Counted from the first letter of the stretch, positions 52,193-61,550 are shown. The stretch is 64,000 nt of DNA from PSRI01 sp041484195 (GCA_041484195.1 JBGPHC010000006.1:62001-126000), one strand, 5' to 3'. The notes: a model not told the origin generated them from the sequence alone. A program made the numbers and translations.

Positions 52193-53680
52193 TCATTTCA
52201 CGCATCTGAAATCTGCATTGATCTTGTCCAGGCTTCGCCAGACCGGCGAATTGTAGTCCTTACCCGCCACTTCAATCAAAACAATGTTTCTCCCGGCATA
52301 GGCGCAATTTCTCAAATGAATCCTGAAATAAAGTGTAGCAGGTTTTCGCGTTACCTGCGAATCAAAGATGGAAACCGAAGCAACGAAAGTCTGAGCATCC
52401 CCCTCTTCCGTTTTAGTTTGCTTCACTATTGCTTTCGCGGGAGCGACCAGTCTCATATCGAGTTTGTCAGCCAAAGCCCTGCGTTTGGTCAATCCGGTAT
52501 AATAAGACTCCAGGTTTTTTTGTAAAATGGTCTCATCGAATTTGTAACTGTCATCGAGCCACCACAATAAAGTGTAGGCCCACTTTTCGCTGCTACCCGG
52601 GTCTCCCCAACCGGGTGCGAATCGCAGGTCCTCAAAACCCCGATAATTCAAATCCGGCGCAAAATCCATGGGGAACAGGATCAGTTCATTTGTCCAACCG
52701 GAAGGAGCTTCATAAGCATAAGGCTTCTCCAGGTTGTCGGGATAAAAATGCATTTCACCCTTGATCCATTGAATAAGGTCAATTTCATCCACGATATTCC
52801 AGCTATGGGGGTGGCGTTGCCCGTTGCTGCGGCGACCTGTGATCCTGGACGATATGAAATCGGCCCTGCTATTATTCATTATCTGCAGACGATTGATCAA
52901 TTCAGAAGCATCCAGCATATTAGTCTCATAGAGACTGCGTCGCCGGTTTTGAATATACCAGTTTACATCCACATCATGATAAGACCTCACGGCAAGATCC
53001 TTAAGAAAGCTTTCATTCCCCGGCTGATTCAAATCCCTGAGAAATGGCGACGCTGCCCTGTAGTGCTGCAATTCACCTGTGCTATCGCCCAATTCGGACC
53101 TGAACTTATCCAAAATCATATTGCTTTCATAATTCCACCAGGCATTCGGCAGATTTTTCAACGTGTCTCTTCTGGAAGACCGATATAATCCAAGGAGGTC
53201 AATAGGTGAGTCAACATCAAAAACCATTTTCGGCACAATAGGATATTCAGATGGCCTCTCCCTGCAAAGCTCTGCATAACGCAATGCGATAGTGCCGCCT
53301 GAGGACATTCCGCCTATGACAAATCGGTCATTTCTTATTTGATATTTCTTTATCACCTCCCCGCAAACACGGTTCAATAATGTAATCATGGATTGATCGG
53401 CGAACAGTCTGAGGCCGGTTGGCACGCATACCGTAAGTATATCATTCGCCCAGGCAACATTGTGAATCTTGGTCTCAGACAGAAATCCATCAGCATTCCC
53501 ACCATATCCGTCTAACAATATCAGTACAGCCTGAACCCTGCCGGATGATGGAGGAATAGTCACATAATACCCGTAAACCGAATCAGATTGATCCAGCCAA
53601 ACTTTTTGGCCAAATTGGCAAAAAGCCCTGGAACTGAACAAGAGAAGGAATAAACAACTGGCTGTGAATCGATGGAGCAT
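52193..53680 (-). CDS. Exported alpha/beta-hydrolase-like protein with extra C-terminal region
   Basis: This is a 495-residue exported protein with a signal peptide (residues 1-21). An alpha/beta hydrolase core carries the oxyanion-region LLDGYGGNADGF and the nucleophile elbow GGMSSGGTIALRYAE, near residue 125. A histidine in NGQRHPHSWNIVDEI may complete the triad. After about residue 320 there is a further 170-residue region, FAPGWGDPGSSEKWAYTLLWWLDDSYK onward, which I do not recognise. An esterase-like role is likely; the substrate is unknown. Confidence 0.75.
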   Translation of the reverse strand: MLHRFTASCLFLLLFSSRAFCQFGQKVWLDQSDSVYGYYVTIPPSSGRVQAVLILLDGYGGNADGFLSETKIHNVAWANDILTVCVPTGLRLFADQSMITLLNRVCGEVIKKYQIRNDRFVIGGMSSGGTIALRYAELCRERPSEYPIVPKMVFDVDSPIDLLGLYRSSRRDTLKNLPNAWWNYESNMILDKFRSELGDSTGELQHYRAASPFLRDLNQPGNESFLKDLAVRSYHDVDVNWYIQNRRRSLYETNMLDASELINRLQIMNNSRADFISSRITGRRSNGQRHPHSWNIVDEIDLIQWIKGEMHFYPDNLEKPYAYEAPSGWTNELILFPMDFAPDLNYRGFEDLRFAPGWGDPGSSEKWAYTLLWWLDDSYKFDETILQKNLESYYTGLTKRRALADKLDMRLVAPAKAIVKQTKTEEGDAQTFVASVSIFDSQVTRKPATLYFRIHLRNCAYAGRNIVLIEVAGKDYNSPVWRSLDKINADFRCVK

Positions 53681-53918
53681 GCCGTTAGGTTTGGGGAGAA
53701 ATTTGCCTCATGAAAATAGGCAATGCAATTTGAGAATATTGATGAGAACTGTTAAAATTTGTCCTTTGCATGAAAAGGGCTAATGCTGCTTCCGCATGCC
53801 GCTGCTCATTGCATAATAATAGTGACCAAAGGCCCCACCTGAAGTTGCTGATTATAGCACCTGGAATCGCCGCCACAGTAATGACGGAAGGTACAGGATC
53901 CGATTTTCGGATTGATTG

Positions 53919-55496
53919 TTAACTTACAATAGACAAACGAAATTCAGAAGGCGTGGTCCTGTCAGATTGAGGCACCAGTTCAGGTTTGTTTTCCAATTGG
54001 TAAGAACCGGATTCAGGCTGAGTGCCTGTTTCCGCGGAATGAACTGTTTTTTCCAGCTCATTGTAGATGTTATTCAACAGTTTATTTCTTTCCTGAAGTT
54101 TCGCTTCCAAAACTGAAATTTTTTCTCCCTGCACCTGTAGTTGGGCATTGAGTTCGGCAATCGCATTCTCCTTATTGTTCAGCAATTCAAGCCGGTGAAG
54201 GTGTTGCTCCTGCCATTCCTGATTCTTTCTTTCCAACTGTTCCGTATACATCACCTTTTCTTCAGCCACTTCTCTTAATTTTTCCCTCTCCTCAGCCACC
54301 TCGTCCAGGGCGGCATACAATCGATCCGTTTCATTCTGCTGTTGCAGTAAATCGGACTGCATGGCTTGCAATTGTTGTTCCAGGGACAAAGTTGTTTCAC
54401 GCATTGCATTGAGATCAAGTGTGCCGGCGCGATGCAGTTGCTCCAACTGGTGGTAGCTCCTGATCCTCTGATCGAGTTGGGACTGAATGAATTCTATCTG
54501 GGCCTTTTTTTCTTCCACTACATCCTGTAGGTACTCCAATTCAAATACACGGTCCCTGAGCATGGTCCTTTCTTCTTCGAGGCTTGCAGTATCCAACGCT
54601 GACCCGGCCGCAGTCACCCGGGATTCATTCACTATAAAGGGTCCAATTTGATTTGACCGCTCAGTATCACTCACCCGCGACCTCAACGCCAGATTCTCTT
54701 CTTTGAGTAACTGCAATTCCGTGCATATTTCCTGGTACTGTTGCATCCATTGGTTTTTTTCAGTATCGTACCTCTTACCGGCTTCATATAACTGCTGTTG
54801 AAGGGACTGGTTCCAATTGCCGGATTCCTGACTGGATGCGTTTGCTGAAGATTCCAATGATTCCAATTGCGATCTCAATTGAGATAGCTCCTCACCCAGC
54901 GTTTCTTTCTGTTCTCTTTCGATCCTCGTGTCTTCTCTTAGCTGGGAAACGAGCAGATTAAGCTGCCGCATTTCAATTTCTTTCTGGTCAAACTGGTCTT
55001 GCCATTCGGCACGATCTGGATTTTCCATATAGCTGTTTTTGATATTTTCCAATTCTTCCTGGAGCCTGAAGATTCGGGATTCATATTCCAGGAGTCTTTC
55101 CTGCAAGACAGAAACCACTTCATCTCCATCCGGTTTTTGCTGGTCATCGGACCTTGCTAATACTTCCACATATTTTTTGTATAAGGCGCTGAATTGAATT
55201 TTCAACCGCTGGTAACGCTCCTCCCGGAATTCTTCCTGGTGCATATTCTCCTGGATAATGGACGCATAACCCACGTCCTGTAAACCCGCTCCCAATGAAT
55301 TTGAATTCATCTCTGTGAGTGGATTTATCTCAAACAAATGGTCAGCCACCAAGGGTTTGGCCCGCGCTTTTTTCTTGCGGTAATAATGCACAAGGGTCAC
55401 AGTTACAAAAGAGAGGAGAATCGCGGGTATGGCAATCCATACCAGAATCTGCAGGAACTGCCTGATCTCGTAAGGCGAAACAGTCAATAGAGACAT
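53919..55496 (-). CDS. Long coiled-coil protein with N-terminal membrane anchor
   Basis: This is a 525-residue protein with one transmembrane helix near the start (about residues 14-36, LQILVWIAIPAILLSFVTVTLV), followed by a basic stretch YYRKKKAR. Several hundred residues of Gln/Glu-rich heptad sequence continue to about residue 490. The cytoplasmic or periplasmic orientation is not settled, but the positive-inside rule favours a cytoplasmic coiled coil. I do not recognise a family, and the composition makes similarity searches unreliable. It is transcribed alone between two long gaps. Confidence 0.7.
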   Translation of the reverse strand: MSLLTVSPYEIRQFLQILVWIAIPAILLSFVTVTLVHYYRKKKARAKPLVADHLFEINPLTEMNSNSLGAGLQDVGYASIIQENMHQEEFREERYQRLKIQFSALYKKYVEVLARSDDQQKPDGDEVVSVLQERLLEYESRIFRLQEELENIKNSYMENPDRAEWQDQFDQKEIEMRQLNLLVSQLREDTRIEREQKETLGEELSQLRSQLESLESSANASSQESGNWNQSLQQQLYEAGKRYDTEKNQWMQQYQEICTELQLLKEENLALRSRVSDTERSNQIGPFIVNESRVTAAGSALDTASLEEERTMLRDRVFELEYLQDVVEEKKAQIEFIQSQLDQRIRSYHQLEQLHRAGTLDLNAMRETTLSLEQQLQAMQSDLLQQQNETDRLYAALDEVAEEREKLREVAEEKVMYTEQLERKNQEWQEQHLHRLELLNNKENAIAELNAQLQVQGEKISVLEAKLQERNKLLNNIYNELEKTVHSAETGTQPESGSYQLENKPELVPQSDRTTPSEFRLSIVS

Positions 55497-55820
55497 CGTT
55501 AAATGATTTAACGTAAACTTGTTCTCATAAAAAAGATACCGGGTTCAATCCTGTAAGGAATATTTTTTCCAAGGGAGGAAAATTCTTTTTCAAAAGTTGG
55601 TTGAAACGAAATATCGGGTTACGTTGAACTGCAAAATAAACAAATCCGACTAAGGACTTAAGATTCAGTCCCAATAATAGTACCAAAAAACAATCTCCAT
55701 ACTTTTTAGGGAAGATTTAGGATTGTCGTCCCCTGGATTTACTTTTATCTTTCCCAATTTCTGAATCCCAACCGGCATGTTGGTTTTAAATGTTGATTTT
55801 GAATAAAATCAGTCCTGAAT

Positions 55821-55911
55821 AGCCCCGAATTTCAAGAAAATACCCAGGCCGGAAATCCAGAATTTCTGTGCTGTGCGGATGCTCGAACGGAGTTCTGGAC
55901 TGGCCGGGGCT
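55821..55911. other. Candidate folded RNA or DNA element
   Basis: AGCCCCG (55821-55827) pairs with CGGGGCT (55905-55911), and CCAGAA (about 55857-55862) with TTCTGG (about 55893-55898). GGCC on both sides (near 55848 and 55902) may extend the structure. On the plus strand a T-rich stretch (AATTTTTTC) follows. It matches no RNA family that I know. Confidence 0.35.
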
Positions 55912-56035
55912 CCATAATTAATTTTTTCTCGGATTGGGCTGAAGATGCGATGGCTTCCAAACGGTGAAATCTAGAGAAATGAAGTCAGACCTGCCTCTTC
56001 CAGTGAATTCAGAATGCTCATGTCCGATTTAGACC

Positions 56036-56043
56036 TAAATTTG
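56036..56043 (+). promoter_or_regulatory. -7 box of the DUF1684 gene
   Basis: TAAATTTG is a perfect box, 40 bases upstream of the ATG at 56084. No clear -33 element is seen. Confidence 0.45.
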
Positions 56044-56083
56044 CAACTCCATTGACCAAATAAGAGTGTCAATAATTTCAATA

Positions 56084-56677
56084 ATGAAGCACTGTTTCTT
56101 GCTGATAGCCACATTTTGTTTCGGAGTCCTTGCCTTCACCCAGGACGATTACTCAAAAGGATTGACCGAATACCAGAGAAATTATAAGAAGGACCTTTCT
56201 TCGATCATCAAAGAGGATACGGCCTTTGTGGAATTCTTCCCCATTGATCCCGGATACCGGGTTCTGGCAAAATTGACCAGGCTGCCAGACGAGCCCGTAT
56301 TTAAAATGGCCACTTCAAGCGGCATCACTAAAGACGCGCAGAAAATTGCCGCAGTTCAGTTCAGTCTCAACGGGAAAGAATACACGCTTTATGCATACCA
56401 ACTGTTGGCCCTGAGAGCCAGTTCCCAATACAAGGATAATTTTTTCATCCCCTTCTTCGACGCCTCCAGCGGAGATGAAAGTTATGGAGGGGGAAGGTAT
56501 CTCGATTTTGTTCTTGCCGATATCGTCAACAATCAATTGGCGGTTGATTTCAATAAGGCCTACAACCCTTATTGCGCCTTTCGCTCAGGATATAATTGCC
56601 CGATTCCGCCCAGGGAAAACGGCCTCAGGGTGGCGATCAGAGCCGGTGAAAAAAATTTCGGAAAATCAAATCATTAG
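56084..56677 (+). CDS. Exported DUF1684 protein
   Basis: This is a 197-residue protein with a signal peptide (residues 1-18, ending LAFTQ). A DUF1684 domain follows, with FFPIDPGYRVLAKLTRLP and FIPFFDASSGDESYGGGRYLD, and cysteines in YNPYCAFRSGYNCPIPP. The domain is common in Bacteroidota and Actinobacteria but its activity is unknown. The start is ATG 56084 rather than one six codons earlier, because the later start opens the signal peptide. It converges with the proline dehydrogenase gene. Confidence 0.87.
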   Translation: MKHCFLLIATFCFGVLAFTQDDYSKGLTEYQRNYKKDLSSIIKEDTAFVEFFPIDPGYRVLAKLTRLPDEPVFKMATSSGITKDAQKIAAVQFSLNGKEYTLYAYQLLALRASSQYKDNFFIPFFDASSGDESYGGGRYLDFVLADIVNNQLAVDFNKAYNPYCAFRSGYNCPIPPRENGLRVAIRAGEKNFGKSNH

Positions 56678-56744
56678 GCTGGGTAACCCGGCAACGAAAA
56701 ATTGAAAATTCACGTTAGCAAAGCTTCCTCTCCGCACCGGGCAA

Positions 56745-57977
56745 TCAAATGCCCCGCCTTTTCATTTCTTTGGCGATTAGTCCCATTTCCCGGCCGGTCT
56801 GGCCTGCCACGGCACTGTTTTCCTGGGCCCTGCGCATGAGATAAGGAATTACATCTTTAATAGGTCCGAATGGAAGGTATTTACTCACGGAGCAGCCTGC
56901 TTTTGCGAGGTTGAAAGTGATATTGTCACTCATGCCATAAAGTTGCGAAAAATGAACATGGGGATGGTTGAAGGGAAGTCCTTTTTGCGTGAGCAACTGC
57001 GTTCCATAGAGATTGCTGTATTCGTTATGAGAAGCAATGATAACGGAAATCCTGTCCAGGTTTTCAATGGAAAACGCCACCGCGGCATCGTAATCTCTGT
57101 CCGTGGATACCTTGTCTGGTTGAATGGGAGAAGGATATCCCATCTCCTCTGCCCTTTTTCTTTCTCTTTCCATATAAGCGCCACGCACCAATTTCATACC
57201 CAGCAAGAAGTTGCGCTGTCTGGCCGCTTCCAGAGAATCCTTGTAAAATGCAAGCCGGTCATTCCTGTAAAGTTGAATGGTATTATAAACCACAGCCCGG
57301 TTCTTATTGTATTTCTCCATCATCATAATCGCCATCACGTCAACGGGGTCCTGAATCCATGTTTCTTCGGCGTCGATCAATACTCCTACATTTTTTTCCG
57401 CAGCGGTCCTGCAGATCGTATCCATCCGTTCCTGCACATTGGCCCATTCCTGGTTCTCTTCCGAATTTAGTGATTCAAGAGCTTTGGCATAGCGGTTCAA
57501 GAGTGAACCTCCCTGATTGGTAACAGATGAGTCCAATTTTTCCAGGACAGCTTTTCCCGCAAAACCCGTCACTTTGATACTCATGAAAGGGATATTCTTT
57601 TGCGTGGATGCATATTCAATAACTCGAATGAATTCTTCACGGGCATGATCAAATCCAATCTCCCCATCGTCTCCGCCTTCCACACCATAATCCAATATCA
57701 CCTGCACTGAATATTCACCCAATTTCTTCGCTACCGCCGCTGTTTCTTCAAGAGTTTCGCCGCCTACAAACTGGTCGAAGATGGTAGCCCGTATCAGTCC
57801 TTTTACGGGCAAACCAGCACGGATCGCCCAGGGGGTCAGCCGGGTACCCAATTTTACGAATATGGGATAGCCCATTGTAGAAAATAGAAAATCCGCCTTT
57901 TTTAATTGTTTATCCGACTTATACGCAAATGCGTTTTCTGTATTGTCAAAGGAAATGACGGGCTCGGACACTGCCAT
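56745..57977 (-). CDS. Proline dehydrogenase
   Basis: This is a 410-residue monofunctional FAD-dependent proline dehydrogenase, the first step of proline breakdown to glutamate. The barrel has MSIKVTGFAGKAVLE, VGVLIDAEETWIQDPVD, MKLVRGAYMERERKRA and near the end YLPFGPIKDVIPYLMRRAQEN, where the arginines that bind the carboxylate lie. It is not fused to P5C dehydrogenase, unlike PutA of enterobacteria. Start at ATG 57977 (MAVSEP), seven codons inside the longest frame. The partner pruA is not in the window. Confidence 0.95.
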   Translation of the reverse strand: MAVSEPVISFDNTENAFAYKSDKQLKKADFLFSTMGYPIFVKLGTRLTPWAIRAGLPVKGLIRATIFDQFVGGETLEETAAVAKKLGEYSVQVILDYGVEGGDDGEIGFDHAREEFIRVIEYASTQKNIPFMSIKVTGFAGKAVLEKLDSSVTNQGGSLLNRYAKALESLNSEENQEWANVQERMDTICRTAAEKNVGVLIDAEETWIQDPVDVMAIMMMEKYNKNRAVVYNTIQLYRNDRLAFYKDSLEAARQRNFLLGMKLVRGAYMERERKRAEEMGYPSPIQPDKVSTDRDYDAAVAFSIENLDRISVIIASHNEYSNLYGTQLLTQKGLPFNHPHVHFSQLYGMSDNITFNLAKAGCSVSKYLPFGPIKDVIPYLMRRAQENSAVAGQTGREMGLIAKEMKRRGI

Positions 57978-58091
57978 ACTATTATTGTTTAGGGGCAAAT
58001 GTAAGCAAGATGGAGAATTATCAATGCATGCCCGGATTTAAATCAGCCAGTGAGAAATTAGTTTTTATTATCTTTCAAAAGATTTTATATT

Positions 58092-59192
58092 ATGAGAATT
58101 ACCCGCACAGAAATTTTCAGATTCAGTATTCCCATGCATCCGTTCACCATCGCTACCGGCACTATGGATTATGCCCAGAATATTTTTCTACGCATATTCA
58201 CGGATGAGGAATTGCAGGGCGTGGGCGAATGTTCCGCATTCCCCATGATCACAGGTGAAACGCAAAATACCTGCTTCGCGATGGCCAGGGACTTTGCACT
58301 TCTGTGGAGAGAAAAAGACCCCTTGCAGATAGAAGAACGGATGAATGAACTAAATAGCTTCACAGCCTTCAATACTACCATCAAGAGTGCCTTTGAAATG
58401 GCCCTTTTCGACATTGCTTCAAAATTGGCGGGAAAGCCTTTGTACCAGTTCCTGGGTGCGACTCAGAAAAAACCGCTTGAAACGGATATTACCATAGGCC
58501 TCGGAGATCCGGAAGAAATGGCCGCTAAGGCCGTAGAGTTCCAGGCAAAGGGATTCCGGATATTAAAGATCAAATTGGGAAAAGATGCAAGGCTGGACCT
58601 GAAAAGAGTGAAAAAAATACGGCAAGCCATAGGCGATGAATTGAAATTGAGAATTGACGTAAACCAGGGATGGGATTTTGATTCGGCGGCATTTGCCTTG
58701 CAACAAATGGAGAAATTCAATATCCAGTTCTGTGAACAACCCTTGCCGCATTGGAACGATGGCCTCCTGCCCGAGCTGCGAAACATATCACCCATCCCAA
58801 TCATGGCCGATGAAAGTGTGTTCAACCATCATGACGCCATTCGACTACTGGAAGCGGAAGCCTGTAATTATATCAATATCAAACTGTCGAAATCTGGCGG
58901 CATCCTCGAAGCAACCAGGATCAACAAAGTGGCGGAACAATATCACATTCCCTGTATGATGGGCGGCATGTTGGAAAGCAGGCTGGCCCTGACTGCATTC
59001 GCGCACGTTGCCACCGCACTCGACAATATTCAATTTTACGATATGGATACCTGCATGCTGGGCCATAAAGTCGATCCTGTAACAGGAGGCGTAACTTACA
59101 ATGGTTATTTGGTTGAATTGCCGGATTCACCGGGCATCGGCGCAGATGTGGATGAAAAATTCCTCAGCGGACTTGAAATAGCCGTTGTATAA
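58092..59192 (+). CDS. Dipeptide epimerase, enolase superfamily
   Basis: This is a 366-residue member of the enolase superfamily, muconate-lactonising subgroup. The catalytic lysine motif is KIKLGK near residue 160. The metal ligands are in LRIDVNQGW, FCEQPLP and MADESV, and a second lysine is in IKLSKSGG. The DMDTCMLG segment near the end is typical of L-Ala-D/L-Glu and related dipeptide epimerases. It probably acts in murein peptide recycling or peptide use. The precise dipeptide cannot be read from sequence. Confidence 0.88.
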   Translation: MRITRTEIFRFSIPMHPFTIATGTMDYAQNIFLRIFTDEELQGVGECSAFPMITGETQNTCFAMARDFALLWREKDPLQIEERMNELNSFTAFNTTIKSAFEMALFDIASKLAGKPLYQFLGATQKKPLETDITIGLGDPEEMAAKAVEFQAKGFRILKIKLGKDARLDLKRVKKIRQAIGDELKLRIDVNQGWDFDSAAFALQQMEKFNIQFCEQPLPHWNDGLLPELRNISPIPIMADESVFNHHDAIRLLEAEACNYINIKLSKSGGILEATRINKVAEQYHIPCMMGGMLESRLALTAFAHVATALDNIQFYDMDTCMLGHKVDPVTGGVTYNGYLVELPDSPGIGADVDEKFLSGLEIAVV

Positions 59193-59255
59193 ATATGACT
59201 GACATTCTTACTCAAGGATTCAAAACATCTCCGCTGGCATATACTCCGTTCCATC

Positions 59256-59263
59256 TATCTTTG
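59256..59263 (+). promoter_or_regulatory. -7 box of the acyl-CoA thioesterase gene
   Basis: TATCTTTG is a perfect box, 16 bases before the ATG at 59280. Confidence 0.5.
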
Positions 59264-59279
59264 TCAAAATTTTTCAGCA

Positions 59280-59804
59280 ATGGAATTGAAAGCCAGGACC
59301 CCGGGTGAATCATTTGTGATGATGACAGAATTGGTGCTGCCAAATGATACCAACGTATATGGAAACCTAATGGGTGGACGACTGATGTATTGGATGGATA
59401 TCGCCGCCGCTCTCGCCTCCAGCAAACACTGTAATACGGCTGTGGTCACCGTTTCGGTGGACAATATCAGCTTCGAGGCCCCGATAAAACTTGGCAATGT
59501 TGTGCAGATTGAGGCGAGGGTGAGCCGGGCATTCAACAGCTCTATGGAAGTGCATCTGAAAGTATGGGCCGAAGACATGACACAGAAATTTAAATACAAG
59601 AGTAATGAAGCATATTTCACATTCGTGTCTTTAGATCCGAATCGGAAACCACAAACGGTCCCCGCGTTAGTCCCTGAAACGGAAGAAGAAATCAGGCTTT
59701 ATGACGGCGCCCTGAGAAGAAGACAACTGAGGCTGATCCTGGGTGGCAAGATGAAACCCGACGATGCCAACGAATTGAGAGCTTTGTTCGCGAAAGATCT
59801 ATAG
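59280..59804 (+). CDS. Hotdog-fold acyl-CoA thioesterase (YciA-like)
   Basis: This is a 174-residue single hotdog domain thioesterase. It has VLPNDTNVYGNLMGGRLMYWMDIAAALASSKHC, where the aspartate and glycine-rich turn form the catalytic and CoA-binding face. VDNISFEAPIKLGNVVQIEARV is also typical of the YciA/BFIT group. It hydrolyses acyl-CoA esters; chain-length preference is unknown. An unconserved tail of about 50 residues extends beyond the domain. Confidence 0.9.
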   Translation: MELKARTPGESFVMMTELVLPNDTNVYGNLMGGRLMYWMDIAAALASSKHCNTAVVTVSVDNISFEAPIKLGNVVQIEARVSRAFNSSMEVHLKVWAEDMTQKFKYKSNEAYFTFVSLDPNRKPQTVPALVPETEEEIRLYDGALRRRQLRLILGGKMKPDDANELRALFAKDL

Positions 59805-59975
59805 TAATTCATTCAAGTCCAAATTCATGGTGAAGGGGGAGCTCAAAAGTTCTTGTTGTAACAGGACCTCCGGGTTAATTAATACCAGGTATCTGCCTGA
59901 TGAAATAGATGGCCCAATTTCCGGCAATTCTTCCTCATTAATTACTGTATATTATTCCCCCTGCAAGGCGATCCT

Positions 59976-60737
59976 CTATTTTTCAAATTCCTTGGATTGC
60001 TCAATCGCGTTCATAATGGTGGCCAGAATTTCTTCAATGGATTGCTCATAGTCTATTTGGAGAGGCGCTTTGAAATTCACTGTCAATAATGTTCTGCGTT
60101 TCCGGAGTTTCAAACCTTTCTTGTCAAAAGCAGTTCGGAAGCCGTCGATCACAACCGGCATCACAATCGGCCGATGCTGCTTGATAATGAAAGCCGTTCC
60201 CTTACGCCCCGGGGCAAAGGGTGTTGTGGTTCCCTGGGGAAAGGTTATTACCCAGGAGCTATCCAAAGCGGATGATATTTTCCGGGTATCCGAAGCGTCG
60301 AGCCCCCTGCGGGCCTCCTGCCCTTTGTTTATCCAGGTACGCTTTACCGTTATTGCGCCGGCCATGGCGAAGAACCTGGTGAGAAAAGTGCTCTTCATGG
60401 TTTCTTCGGCTGCTACATAATATACATTCGTAAACGGGTTGAGCAAATATAAAGGCAGTCCAAGGCGGTCGCGCTTTCCCCATTTAACGGCACAAAAAAT
60501 ATGTAGCAGGGTGATTACGTCCGCGAAATAGGTCTGATGGTTACTGACAAATAGCACATTACTGCGCGGAAGGTTTTCGAGGTTTACGGTTCCGGAGATC
60601 TTCAGCTTATTAATGAGCATGAGCCCGGGATAGGATATGACCCCTACGACGGCATAAATACATTTCTTTACCAAACGAAAATGACGGAGCCGTTCGGAAA
60701 ATGAACTCATCTGTGTTGGTTTTGGCGAATTCTTCAT
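59976..60737 (-). CDS. plsC: 1-acyl-sn-glycerol-3-phosphate acyltransferase-like protein
   Basis: This is a 253-residue membrane-bound PlsC-family acyltransferase. The NHQTYFADV block matches the NHx4D catalytic motif. FPQGTTTPF replaces the common FPEGTRS, with Gln instead of Glu. Another block is IVMPVVIDGF near residue 200. It should acylate lysophosphatidate in phospholipid synthesis. The altered FPEG motif leaves some doubt about the acceptor, and lyso-lipid or ornithine-lipid acylation is an alternative. The ATG at 60737 is chosen. Confidence 0.85.
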   Translation of the reverse strand: MKNSPKPTQMSSFSERLRHFRLVKKCIYAVVGVISYPGLMLINKLKISGTVNLENLPRSNVLFVSNHQTYFADVITLLHIFCAVKWGKRDRLGLPLYLLNPFTNVYYVAAEETMKSTFLTRFFAMAGAITVKRTWINKGQEARRGLDASDTRKISSALDSSWVITFPQGTTTPFAPGRKGTAFIIKQHRPIVMPVVIDGFRTAFDKKGLKLRKRRTLLTVNFKAPLQIDYEQSIEEILATIMNAIEQSKEFEK

Positions 60738-60881
60738 CTGCAATATAGGTAATTGCAAATAAAATTGTCAGTAACGGAACAGCTTAAGTGGCATTCAAGG
60801 GTCTGACAAATCTTAAAATGCAATCTGGAATTGCAATTTAATCGCGCATCATCATTTCAATCCATTGAAATTTACCCTCCT

Positions 60882-60889
60882 TATATTTG
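60882..60889 (+). promoter_or_regulatory. -7 box of the HAD phosphatase gene
   Basis: TATATTTG is a perfect box, four bases before the ATG at 60894. Confidence 0.6.
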
Positions 60890-60893
60890 CCTG

Positions 60894-61550
60894 ATGAAAT
60901 TCGATACTGTTATTTTTGATATGGATGGCCTTCTGATAGATTCTGAGCCGCTTTGGCAGGAGGCCGCAGATGAAGTGCTGGAAACATATGGAATCAACCT
61001 CACGGAGGAGCAATACATATCTACAACGGGTCTGAGAACGAGGGAATTCCTGTCCTGGTGGTTTAGTTACTTCAAGGTAAGGGTGCAAAGCCCTGAAGAT
61101 GCAGAGGATTGTATAACGAGGAAAGTGATTGAAAAAGTGAGGGCAAGGGGACAGGCCATGCAGGGCGTGGAATATATATTTCAATTTTTTGCCGAGCGGA
61201 AATTCAAGATCGGAATCGCGACTTCTTCACCATTCAGCCTGATTGATATTGTCATCGACAAACTGAATATCAGAGATCAGGTCCACGCGATTGGTTCGGC
61301 ACAGGACCTGGTCCTGGGCAAGCCCCATCCGCAGGTTTATCTGGATTGTGCGACTTTGCTGGAAAGCGCTCCCCAGCGATGTATTTGTTTTGAAGATTCT
61401 TTTAATGGAATGATAGCAGTGAAGGCAGCTAGAATGAAATGTGTGGTGGTGCCGGCTCCGCTGCAACACCACGAGACCAGGTGGGACGCGGCCGATCTCA
61501 AGCTGGGAGCATTGTCGGATTTCAATGATCAAATAATCCTGGGCATCTGA
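60894..61550 (+). CDS. HAD-family sugar-phosphate phosphatase (HxpB-like)
   Basis: This is a 218-residue HAD hydrolase. It begins with the nucleophile motif VIFDMDGLLIDSEPLW and then has a helical cap domain. IGIATSSPFSLI (motif II), LGKPHPQVYLDCA (motif III lysine) and CICFEDSFNGMIA (motif IV) follow. It resembles the HxpB/YniC and beta-phosphoglucomutase group that dephosphorylates hexose or hexitol phosphates. The exact substrate is not evident. The start at 60894 fits both the domain and the adjacent promoter box. Confidence 0.88.
   Translation: MKFDTVIFDMDGLLIDSEPLWQEAADEVLETYGINLTEEQYISTTGLRTREFLSWWFSYFKVRVQSPEDAEDCITRKVIEKVRARGQAMQGVEYIFQFFAERKFKIGIATSSPFSLIDIVIDKLNIRDQVHAIGSAQDLVLGKPHPQVYLDCATLLESAPQRCICFEDSFNGMIAVKAARMKCVVVPAPLQHHETRWDAADLKLGALSDFNDQIILGI

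Larger units (their letters stand above)
55497..56083. other. Long divergent intergenic region with a folded segment
   Basis: About 590 bp between the coiled-coil gene (minus) and the DUF1684 gene (plus), with no ORF of note. The clearest structure is the inverted repeat at 55821-55911. A perfect -7 box lies at 56036-56043. Confidence 0.55.

Noticed and set aside
55541..55560. GGGTTCAATCC-like string resembling a tRNA T-arm
   Set aside because: No acceptor stem, D-arm or anticodon arm can be placed around it.
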